Positions 48,801 through 60,800 of a stretch of 64,000 nt of DNA are shown in pieces. The notes beneath the pieces are model-generated. The model worked only from the letters and a program-made list of their open reading frames with translations. It was not told where the DNA came from and made no database searches. Numbering within the stretch: position 1 is the stretch's first letter; the number at the start of each line of letters is the position of its first letter. This stretch comes from Agrypnia vestita (Eukaryota; Arthropoda; Insecta; Trichoptera; Phryganeidae). The stretch is from the NCBI GenBank assembly GCA_016648135.1, contig JADDOH010023622.1:1-64000 (forward strand), given 5' to 3'. The translations under genes and the position numbers were made by a program.

Positions 48801-51800
48801 TTACAAAGAATGAAGACAGTTTTGTATTGAGAATAATTATATTTGCAGAATAATCTCATGAGTGCACAAAGAAACAATTTTATTTGATTCACCCGTTAAA
48901 ATAAAAATTATGTCATCCAAATATAATACACGCAAATGTAAGCATATTTGTTTTAAGATGGTGAAATGCTTCTTTCCTTGTTTTAAATATAAAAAGAAGG
49001 CAGTGTGGTAGTGTTCCTGTATAAAGTTTTCAGGGAAAGCAAAAATAATATAATGCCTTACCATTGAAATGTTTATGGTTCTTTGGTGAGGTGTGACTTC
49101 TGGTACACCGTGTACCCGTAGTTACAAATTAATTTGTTTATGATTTTGTAACAATAAGGAGGTTCGTAAAATATTACTGAATTCCATCAGAACAAATAAT
49201 TTCTGGAGCATTCATTCAAAACTGCGGCATTTGTAATAAAAATGAAATACAAAAATATAAAGTTCCAATTACTGAAAAGAGCAGTGTTACGATAAAATTT
49301 GTTAGAGTTAAGAGCAGTATTATGTTAAAATTTAACTATTAAAACAAACCTGAAGGGCTCTGGGAATCCTCCGTATGGTGTACCAATGGCTCCCTGCAGG
49401 TACTCTACCACGGACTTGGGGAAGGACAGCTCCTCTGCTTTAGCTTGGATATCTTCAGCCTTGAGTTTGTTCTGTACCATAAACTGAGCCAGGTCTCCCA
49501 CCACCTTGGATGACGGAGTCACCTTTATAATGTCACCGAGGATGATGTTAGCTTCTCTATAATCCGGAAGATCAGAAACTGATTACTATTTAGGCAAGAA
49601 ATCATAACATCAGAGGTTACGCCACCCTGAAGCATCAAAAAATACAATCAAATTTGAAAAAAATTATTTATCATTGTTTATGGTCTGCTGTTAATATTTT
49701 TCATTAAAAAATTAATTTCGAAATTTCAAAATGGCAGTTATGTGCCCATAAAGTTCCTTCTTCATGATGAGCGCATCTGGTGAAGATAATCATGTCGCCA
49801 GGGTTTGAGTGAAATGAAAAAGTTTTTATAATTTTCTAGTTAAATGGTAATGTCTATGATTTTCGTATGGAAAAAATGTTTTTTACAAATGAGATCAATT
49901 TGAAAATAACTTTTTTCACGTTTATAGAACACGTGTTTCGACTTACAAAAGGCATTATAAATCTCTATAAAAATTAAAATGTAGAGCTAAAAAACAAGTT
50001 TTTTTTTAAACCCATCAAAACTGGTGGTTGAAACGTTTTTGCTTAGCCCTAGTGCATATTTATAGTATCTTCTTGGCGGCCCACAGAGAGGCAGCTGGTT
50101 CTGGTTTACTGGCCTGGGGTTCAAGCCCCATCTCCGGCCGTTTAATTTCTTTTTTTAGCCGCGAATTTAAAAAAATTACGGACGTTATACGAAGTTACGG
50201 GGACAGATAGACGGATGGACGGACGGAGAGACAAACAGACAATGAAATTTTTATGTTTGATGTGTTTTTAGTAAGATACAAGCAAAATTTGAACAAAATT
50301 GGCCTAGTAACTAACCTTGCCCAACGTAACTTGGCATGCGGCAAATTTGGAACTAAAACCCGCCCCGCCCGCACCCGGCGGTAACCCCTCGCCCTGTCAT
50401 TTAGTTCAATTTTGTATTTGGTCGGGAGCTGTGACATCTTGATTACCAATATACACTGAATTATTATGTCCAAAACATCCTAAACAGTCCGGGATGGTGC
50501 AAGAACAATTGCCAATGAATTATTAAAGTTTTGCGAGGCTGAAAAAGCGAATAATGGACCGATATTACCGTCTGACAGTTTGCCCGACCAAATTTCTGTA
50601 TTTAATATGACACCAGACATTCTGTACATTATGTATTGTGTAATAAATTTACACCCTGACAACTTCTGTTACGCGACAGGGACGCCCTCCCTCGCACGCG
50701 AATGGTACGTCTATAGTTTTTGAGATATGAGAAGATATTTTAAAAATCTGAAAAATATAATTTAGAGAAAAATGCAAAAGAATAATGTAATTTGTTTGAA
50801 ATTCACCCGCCACGCTAACTTCAAATCGCTATAATTCAGCCAATTTTTGGATGAGGGATGACTCAAATTATTTTTAGAATCTCAATCAAAAAAAGATTTT
50901 TTAAAAGATGTCCAGGTGTTGTAATCTCTTAATACAATAAAAAAATATACCTTTTAATTTTTCAAAAACATCACATTGTCCGGGTGACAGATAAATAAAG
51001 TTCTATAACCATTATGCAAAATTCAAATGATTCCATTTTGATTAACCTTTTCTTGTGGTAAGGTTGGAGTAGTTCACATGTAAGAACATGATTCATAATA
51101 TTCACCTGTAAGCGCTTTTGATGGCCTCAAACTGATCTCCCAACCCCAGAGAGAAGGCCTGGAATTGCAAGTTGGTGTACTGTCCGCCGGGAATCTCGTT
51201 CAGATAAACATCTGCATTTCCTGACTTCATGGTAACTGCACACTCGAAGGGACCATACAGCGTCCTGGTCTGCTCCCAGTAGGCTGAATACTCCGATACA
51301 TTGTTGAGGTCCAAACCTAAAGAATGCATAATATGCCGAATAAATTGAAAAAGCCAAAAGATAAATTATCAATGAAAAAAAACTTTTAAACTATCTATGG
51401 TGTACCGTAATGCTGTTTTATGGCGTTCGAGGTGTTACACTTGTGTGTATGGACGGCCACTTAGAGGACAGTCGACGTTTTGTCTTGCTAATAAACATGA
51501 TTATTGATCAACAGTCTTACAATACTAGATCCGGTTCACTATGGACAACTCCAACATATCTGGAAACCACAATTGGCATTTCGGGATACTACACTGACTG
51601 ATGTTTTTTAAATAATATTAGAATGTAATATGTACATATTCGGCCGTATTCTGAATTAATCAATATTGCTGTTTCTCAGGGGCGTGCAGTAGGAACAAGA
51701 AGTACGACTTTTTCCTAAGCATCTATTTTGAAAAAAAACCCAAATAAGAGATATATCTCGTAATACTCAAATCACAATAATTAACATTTTATTCAGATTT

Positions 51801-54800
51801 TAATATTTCATAATATTCTGCCAGATAAATATTTAATTTCGATATTTTTCCCAAATATACAGTTAAATAAAAGTCATGCTTCTTGTTCCCACGGCACGCG
51901 CCTGCTATTTCCGTATCTCGACAGTTATTGTGTAACATTGTAACGCTGCCAATTTGGATATTTTAAGTTTGACAGGTTTGAAATTAATGAATTTAATCAA
52001 TCAGAAAGCTCTAAAACGTAAACAAATCTTAAGTTATTCACAATTATGAATAATGAACTTTCAATTGATTGAACTCATTAATTTCAAACCTGTGAAACTT
52101 AAAACGGCATTACAATGTTATACAATAACTGTCAAGATAAGAGAAAATGCAATATTGCTTATTTCAGAATACAGCCGACAATGTAACAAACAATAAAAAG
52201 TGTGATTAATTTATGTATTATGGCTAAAATCATTCTAATCCCACTGTTTTACAATTCTAATAAATATTTATTATAAGTACATAATATGATAATAAGATTA
52301 ATCAAAGACAAGCATATTACAAGCAAATAACAATTCATAAAAAAAAATACAAAATAGCAGAGCATCATAAGCTTGCGAGATTCTCCTGAATTGTGAAGAT
52401 ATTAAAAACCTCACCAGTATCAAGCGGGGTCCCCTGCAGCGAGGCCACTAGTGCCCCCATGGAAGGTTGACTAGTCATGCCAGACATGGAGTCCACAGCC
52501 ACATCCACCACATCGGCCCCAGCCTCGGCGCAGGCCAGCATGGAAGCCACGCCCGCACCAGAGGTATCGTGGGTGTGCACGTGAATCGGCACATCAGGAT
52601 GCCGTTCTCGGATAGCACCAATTAGCATCCTGGAAATTAATAAAATTTCAGTTATACACTGGAGTTCCTTTAAGAATCTGTTTAACTGAATAAAAGAGGG
52701 TAAATCAGTATACAGGGTGGAAAAAATCAATGGGCCCTGAAGGGAAACCACTTTAAATCCTTAAGATAGATTATTTTACTTAAAGGAAACATTCCTTTAT
52801 TTTTAAAAAGAAACACAACTGCATTCACAGATTTTTCGAAAAAATATATAAATAAAAATAAAATGTCTTGCTAGGTAATAATGTTACATAATACGTGTCT
52901 TTCGTATTAGAATTGGTGATAAAATAAAAAAATTATTTGTGAGATTTTATCCTGAACATTGATCCTATCGATTAGTAGAATAAAATAGCGAATGTTTATT
53001 TTTTTAATTTTTAGCTGGTTCGTTTCCCGGGTGAGGCAAGCGAATTTTGAAAAATCCTTGAATGCAGTTTTGTTTCTTTTTAAAAATAAATGAATGTTTC
53101 CTTTAAGAAAAATAATCTATCTTAAGGATTTAAAGTGGTTTCCCTTCAGGGCCCACTAATTTTTTCCACCCTGTATAACATAGAAGAATCCATTTAATCG
53201 ATGCAAATTTCAAGCCAAATAATGTTTTTAGAGTCCACCGGTGCCATTGCTTTCAAAATTTTACAACCCACTTTACTGCTATGAAAAATATTAAAAGTGA
53301 ATTGTATAGAATGCAAATGACCAATTTTAATATTAAATGAATTATAGATAACATAGTTTCTTATATTTTTGATATTAGTCTGCAAATAATAGGCAGAGGA
53401 AAGGAAGCCTGAATGTGAAATCATCTTTAATCCCAGAGGTAACGTTGACATATTTGATATTATAATATTATCATCCTTACTTTGCAGCTTGAGGTTTCAA
53501 TAGACCGGCCATGTCTTTAATTCCGAGTACGTGAGTTCCTGCAAAAAAATAGAAAAATAGATAAATACACTTTTTACAATAAATATAATACACATAGTGA
53601 AAGACGGCTACAAATTTACTGACAATGTTTTCACGACATAAGTATCCTTTATAAAAATGGTCGCAAAAGAATGTTCTTTCCATCCGCAAGACCGCTCCCC
53701 TGTCACAATTGATTTCTTTGCATTATTAAATATTTGAGTCACTTTAAGAATGACATTTACTGAAAGTATATAATGAATCAATATGCATATTTTCCCAAAT
53801 ATTTGACGTAACGGGAGCAACTGTCAATAACTGTGGTGGATATTATTATTAATTTCAAACTCAATCAAATTTAAAGTTTTGACAATATAAGCAAATGATT
53901 TAAAATGAAAATGATCCCGACTTAATATTGGTCACCAGTTGTGAATATTCATTTCGATGTTGCCATGACATGTGTCAAACATTCAAGTTTTAGAAGTTAA
54001 AGTGAATGTTTTGACGCAATACATTTTCTGTGTATAGTTTTCTGGGATATTCTGCCGTGTATATGTGACCTCTCTGGCCAATACATTTTAACAACATGAA
54101 TGGACATTGCAATACATTTTAACAACATGAATGGACATTGCAATACATTTTAACAACATGAATGGACAATTGCAAGTTGGAGAAATATGAATAAAGAACA
54201 GTGCAGAGCTGTTGTATTGTTTTTTGATACCGACAATGTGCGCATTATATGTCAATTTTTTTTACGGAAAATTTTGACGGTATTGTTTATTGTTTTAAAG
54301 AATCAGTATTAAATTTTTAAGCAAAAATTCTATTCAAATGTGAATGCAAGAGGCAGACTTCAAAATCTGTCAAAAAGTATTAATTTCACAATTGATAACT
54401 GATTTTGAAAGGATGTTTGTGTATTTTAGAAGCATTTTATCGAAATGCTATCAGTTTGAAAAACTATAAAACTTTTATCTAAATTATTTATAAAAACCCC
54501 GCTGGGCCTAGCAGCAAACAATTGGCGAGAGCCGATAACAGATGCCAATGGCCTCGCAGCGGCCACCATCGACCGCGAAAAGCAGGAAGCAATTGGCGAC
54601 AGCCAATTGCAGATGCCAATGGCCACGCAGTACTTCTGTGACCTTCCTTACGAAGATACAGTACACAACAGATTTGTCTTAAAAAATCAAATCTCTCATA
54701 AAATTATTTATGAGAGATTTGATTTTGACAATTTATTTACAGTCTGTCAATAAAGTCTTGATCGTGGGTAAACTGAGAAACAAAAAATTATTTTACTGGC

Positions 54801-57800
54801 AATACTAGCAGTTCCGTCATTCTTGTCATTTTCTTGTGTTGTTTTGGGTTGAGGTTAATTTAAGAAGTGGTGGATTCTTTGTTTTTAATATTTTTTAACG
54901 TTGAAAGACTTTAAAAACAATAATATGAGTAAAACAATTCGTAGTGGATCTAGGCGGATAATTTTTAGTGTGTATACGCATTGTTTGGCGGAGTCTGAAG
55001 CCGGAAAGCTATCATGTGACATCAATAATGTTTTCGAGCGAAGATCTCAAATGACTGGTAAGTACTGTGTTCATTATACTTTAAATTATTTTTTCTTGAT
55101 TAATTTTAACATTTAAATGTATAACAAGTCTATTAGACTACATTCTAGGGTATTTAATTTGTTTCGAATGTATCTAATAAATGACAGATGACAGATTGTA
55201 GTGACGGTCAAGGAACAAAACACGGTAAGCGCCATTTAGGTTAGACGAAGCGTATCTACTACTACGACATAATATTACTTTTCAATTTTCTCCTTTTTTC
55301 ATATCTAATCTATTTAATATACTTAAAATACAAAAATATATTGCCGAACATTAGCATCAGCTCATTGGGAGTGTGATAAGTAGCTAAACTGAGTAACTCT
55401 GAAACTGATTCTAGAAAAATAAATTAATGTGTTGCTCATGAATTTCAATGTTTTTTTTTTCAGGCACATCCTGAGTTCTGTAAGAAGAATTGTCAAGGAG
55501 GGAAATACAACCCGAGGCAAATTTACAACACCGGGTAAACACAGGAAAGAGCGACCAAAAAAGAATTGGATGATTTTGACATCTGTGCCATAAGGCAAAA
55601 AGTGCATTTTTTATACAGTAAAAAAAGAGGTGCCCACTTTGAGAAGTTTGTTGCAAGTTGTACGGGGCGATTTAAATTTTGAAGGAAGCCATGAACTTTT
55701 GCGAAAAATTTTAATCAGCATAGGATTTTCATACAAAAAATGCTCTTCGAATAGAGCAGTATTAATGGAATAGAGCAGTAGTAATATTTTTTCTATACTG
55801 TGTTTTTTTAACTTAATGTTTTTATTAAATTCTTTTATATTACAATAATTATATCTCTTTTATTTTTCCCTTAATCAATTTATTTCATTTAATTATATTA
55901 TATAAAATCACACCAGATGACATGACCTCAGTCGGATACAGACAGCCATACTAGTGTATGTTCTAATATTTATAATTTGCTGGAAGTTTTTTATGTCTGG
56001 AAGTAAAAATAAGTAAAGTATGTAACACTTTTGTGTCTTATAGGTTGATAAAAAATCATTTTAAAGGAACAAAAAAATAATTACGAAAAAATTTTCGCTT
56101 ACAGTGTTTTACTTTAACACAGTCAATCTTTAAATAGTGTTACCATGTGAACGATAGCAGCGCCCTCAATTATTTGTCAAGACTTTCTTGACAGACTGTA
56201 ATTTATGTCTTTTAATCATAATAAACAAAATTATATTTAAAAACACACAATATAAGTCGAGAAGATAATGTAGCAAATGTAAAAACATTATGATTTACTA
56301 ACCTGCCTTGACAAGCTCATCAGCCATGTTGACGTAGTACTTGAGGTCATATTTGGTCTTCTTGGGATCTGAGACATCTCCCGTGTAGGATATGGCGGCC
56401 TCCACCACCCCGCCTGCATTTCCCGCGGCTTCCATTCCCACAATCAAGTTGGGTAGGTAATTCAAGGAGTCAAACACGCGGAAGATGTCCATTCCTGATT
56501 TTACCTATTACCTCAAAAAATGTACTTTAATGCAGGATGACTATCAGCTTCCACATATAATAAAATAATAACAGCAAAAAATATGATTCACATTTAGTAA
56601 TATAATGTTTATATTAAATAGACCAGATCATCCTGATGCAAATTTAGCATTAAATTGAATACTAGTCTGATGAATTAATATGCTCAAATTTAAAAATACT
56701 TACAACAAGTATGTATGTTGCATGAGTGCTCTTGTCTCATTACTAGTTCTGATCTCTCCACTATCTAATAGCGGCGGATCTAATCATGATAAATGAGAAG
56801 TTTAACTTACAGCCAGCTCACAGAACTTGAAGACTACATTGTCTGGGTAGTTGGTGTACCCCACTGCATTGGCTCCTCTCAGTAGCATTTGGAAGGGGAT
56901 ATTCGGAATCTCTCGGCGCATATCTTCTAGACGCTCCCATGGGCATTCGTGAAGGAACCTAGATAGAGAATATTGGTGGTAATAACATATAAAAAAAAAT
57001 TAAAAGTTATTTTGCAATAAAAGCAAAGTTTTTACAATGACAGATTAAACCTCAATTGACTGTCAAGTACTGAAACAGCACAAGACAGAGGAAGATAGAG
57101 ACACCTTTTTAATACTTTGGGCCTCCAACCCTCCTAGGAATAGAGGTGAAAATGAATTGATGAATTAAAGGCGTCTTCATATTGTTGCGAGACTGTAGAA
57201 ACAGAAAGTATTACACATAATCAAGGCTTTCCCAGTACTCTGGACCTTTTACAGTAAATTGGAAATTACTAGAAGGGTCTAGAATAACCACAAATCACAA
57301 TGAAATACCAACAAATATAATATGTCAATAGATTGATGGAATTTTCCAAAAGATTTGTGGTGACAGACTTTTTGGGAGGGAATCTGTGTAGTTCGTCCAG
57401 TATGATTTTATTTGATAATATGAATTGACATAATTTTTCCACTCTTATTTTTTCCACGCATTTGATGTTAGGCTGACAGGTGTGTAACTTGATGGTTCCA
57501 TTTTATCACCTTTTTATATATGGGTTTTACTAAAGCTTGTTTCTAGTCTTCCGGTAGTTTTCGTTGGTTAAATGATTTTATCATTATATTTGATATTATA
57601 GAAGCCAGCATGTTTCAAAATTGTAGCAGGTTTATCATCTGGACCAGTACATTAGTTAGTGAAAGGTCTATTTCACTTAAAGTTTCCTCAATACTTAGTA
57701 AAGTATTCATCGTTGGTATTGGTCCTAGTTGTTTACATGTGTATGTTTCCTCAAATTGTTTGGTAAAAAAAATGGCTACTTATTGCTGTTGTCACTAGAC

Positions 57801-60800
57801 ACTAGAAAGTATATATGTTGCAGTGAATCTGTTTTTCTAGTGAGTCCATCATTCACTGGCATTTTAGAGAAATTATATTCAAGGTCATTCTTATCATATT
57901 CAAAGAGTTTTTCACCAATAGAAATTAATACAATATTTTAACTTCTACTTACTAGTGAATTTATTGGTTTCCGAACTGTCAAAAATTTAATTTGACAAGT
58001 CTGAAATCCGTTTCCGTAAAAATCTATGCTTTTAAACGAACTTTTATTTATCCAAATTGAAACAACCGGGCCTTGAATAACAATTTAATAAGTCATTGCG
58101 TGAACAAGGTTCTTACTGCATTATTAATTTCTTCTGTGCATATCAACATTATGTAGGTAACGGATATTATTAAAATAGTCATTTTGAAGTGTTGAAAGTT
58201 GAAAGTTTCGGCTGCACCAATTCTTCATTATATGATTTTATAACAAGATTCTAATGGCACATGGACCTTGTTTTTCAAAATTTATTTTGCGTTTTGTGTC
58301 TCATTCTACACTAGTCTAGTCCAAAGTCATCACAAAGCGACAGTATTTCTAATTTTTATCCTTTGAGCGATAGCATATTCTCTATTCTGTGGCGATAGCT
58401 CTGTTTCTCGAACTGTCACACTTCTGGACTGGATTAGTTTAGGTAGGTAACTAAAACGTAATATATTTTTAAAATTTTAATCGCGAACACTTACGAAATT
58501 CTGATCATCTTATAATTCAAAAGACAGTCGATTAAACTCATAAAAATCATACGGTGTGAGCAAGCTTCACGTCTGTCACCTACGTCGAGCCGAGTAAGTT
58601 TGCGAACTTAAAAATCGCGCACTTTATGTTGTACGTCTACCACCCACTTTACACGTGCTTTACACAGCGCAAACAAGAAACGCAAATGACATTAGACACA
58701 TTTTTGATAAAAAGATAGAAAATTGGAAATGCGGAAGAATCTGAATGAATTCAAATGTAAATGATGACTCTCTTTGATTTTTTGTATTTTTCGCATCGAG
58801 TGTTTGTTACTTGACGCATTTTTAAAGGTTCGTTTAAAATTAATAATACCAGGTGTATGTTTATTTATGTTTCTATATTTGTAAGAAATAAACTTTTGTT
58901 GTATTGTTATAAAAAAAACATATTTAATAAACTTAATTGACAAAATACATATTCATTAATAAAAATTTTCCCTTAACCCCCCAATATTTACATGGTGACA
59001 TAACCTCGTTTTGTTCCGGCAGTCGTCAGATATCATAAAAAACCCGAGTGCGCGATCTTTCAGCGGACACCTTACTTCGCGATTCGTATTCGTTTTGCGG
59101 TGCCGCTGTCCTATTTTAATTTAGGAGTTAAAATAGGACCGCAAAATGAATAAAAATCGCCTAGTGAAGTGCCGCCTTTATACTTTCTACGCTTTAAGAA
59201 TTACGTGTACAAATTGATAGTTTCATCGATATATTGTCTATGCTTTGAGTAATGCGCGCATTCGTGAACAAAATATATTTTCACGGATAATGTGTAGTGA
59301 ATCTGAGAATTCGTTGATTTAGATGTTTTCACTGCCCAGACTCTGCCCGACCGGGAAAAGTACATTTCTACTAGTGAAAGTATAGTCTCACTAAAAATGC
59401 AAATTCGCTGTAACATATGCACGTAATAGATGGAAAAATTTATTTATTTATTCAAATTGAATTTCTCAATAGCATGAAATGGACAAACCGGACAAAAAAT
59501 CATTCCAAATGTCATCTTCGAACCGCACATTAATTGTGTTATTTATCTGTTAAAAAAGTGTTATTTTTAAATAAAAAAGTGTTAAAATTAAGTATTTCTA
59601 TATTCTTTAATATATTTAGAAAGAAAATATTGAAATACAATATCTTTATGATAAACATGTGCGTACATTTCTGACAGTAAATTTCGTCACTTATTTTCAT
59701 AATTAATGAATAATTAATATATTGAGAAACCAGAAACTGCAACTTTTTAGCGATTATTGTTGATTTTTACATGACTATAACCATCACAAAAAAGTGTCTA
59801 AAAAACTGCAATAGTGTGCGAAATTGCACATTACGTATGGCCGAAAAACGACCGGTTAAATGACTTTTACACCTTTTAGAATTTAAAATTTGGAAACATA
59901 TAATAAGAATAATAAAACAAACCTTAGCGCGACATCAAACGTAGCACCACCCCAATTCTCCAAGGAATACAGGCTGCTAAAGTTATGCGCGACATAAGGA
60001 GCCACTCTGAGGAGATCGTGAGATCGCACCCGAGTAGCCAACAGCGACTGATGGGCATCCCTGTAAGTCGTGTCCATCAACTGAAGGTTCTTCTTCGCCC
60101 TCACGGCCTTTGCAAACGCATCGGGACCACCTTCTTGCAAGATCTGCTTGTAGCCACGCGGTGGGGCCACAGCTAGACAGGAAATAATTAATTTAAAATG
60201 GAATCTATGTTACCAATAAGATAATAAATAGCACATCTAAAATATAATCAATGCTTTCTAGTTACCAGTGTCTGCAAACCTCTCTTATTTAGATGTAATA
60301 TTTTCTTATCTACACTTCTACACTTTTGTCTTTCTTTTCTTTATAGATTAATTAACAAAATTATATTTATGTGAATAGGAAATGTAAAGGTATTTGAAAT
60401 GTCTAAGAATAAAATGTTGCACATAATGTTTTAATTCATTCTGATATACTAATATTACAATAAATTAATATGGATACAGCATCAAAATTAAATAATTATA
60501 TCTTGAATATTAATATCACAATTAAATTAAGCCAAAATAAAGCGCAAAAAACTCAAAAAAGCAATTTAAAACTTGAACAAACACAAAATGGTGTAAAGCT
60601 AATTTATAGGCAAAAATTATTTTTATTTATATACCGACTGAATATTTTATACGAACAAAATTTGTTTAATGTAGCTAGATTTTAATGGAGTTTTAAATCT
60701 AAAAACATTTAGCATGTAAATATACTTTACCGGAGATCAATGCATATTTTGACATCTACAAATAGACCAAGAATAAATTTTCAGGTTAAATAATTGTAAT

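Larger units (their letters stand above)
51317..52414. other. PC intron containing nested fold-back MITEs
   Basis: 1.1 kb intron, about half of it a MITE (51640-52179) that itself contains another (51678-51904). The remainder is AT-rich. The 63-codon plus-strand ORF at 51410-51601 has no motif. Confidence 0.8.
53539..56302. other. 2.8 kb PC intron with a mariner-like transposon and short tandem repeats
   Basis: Holds a hairpin family A piece, a 31-base tandem repeat, a GC-rich imperfect repeat, a perfect hairpin and a 1.46-kb Tc1/mariner-like element, each listed separately. Confidence 0.8.
56959..59922. other. 3 kb PC intron with LINE RT fragment and MITE pieces
   Basis: Contains a reverse transcriptase fragment (57260-57940), half of the GGCCCGGTTG MITE (58018-58077) and a hairpin element (59064-59176). 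The rest is AT-rich with a few GC-richer patches (58560-58680). Confidence 0.75.

Noticed and set aside
50080..50150. tRNA or SINE with GGGGTTCAAGCCCC
   Set aside because: Only a B-box-like palindromic string; no A box or acceptor stem was found.
56494..56497. Inner CAG acceptor for the PC exon at 56303
   Set aside because: Using it would drop VKS and break the frame with the preceding CELA exon; the TAATAG acceptor keeps the frame.
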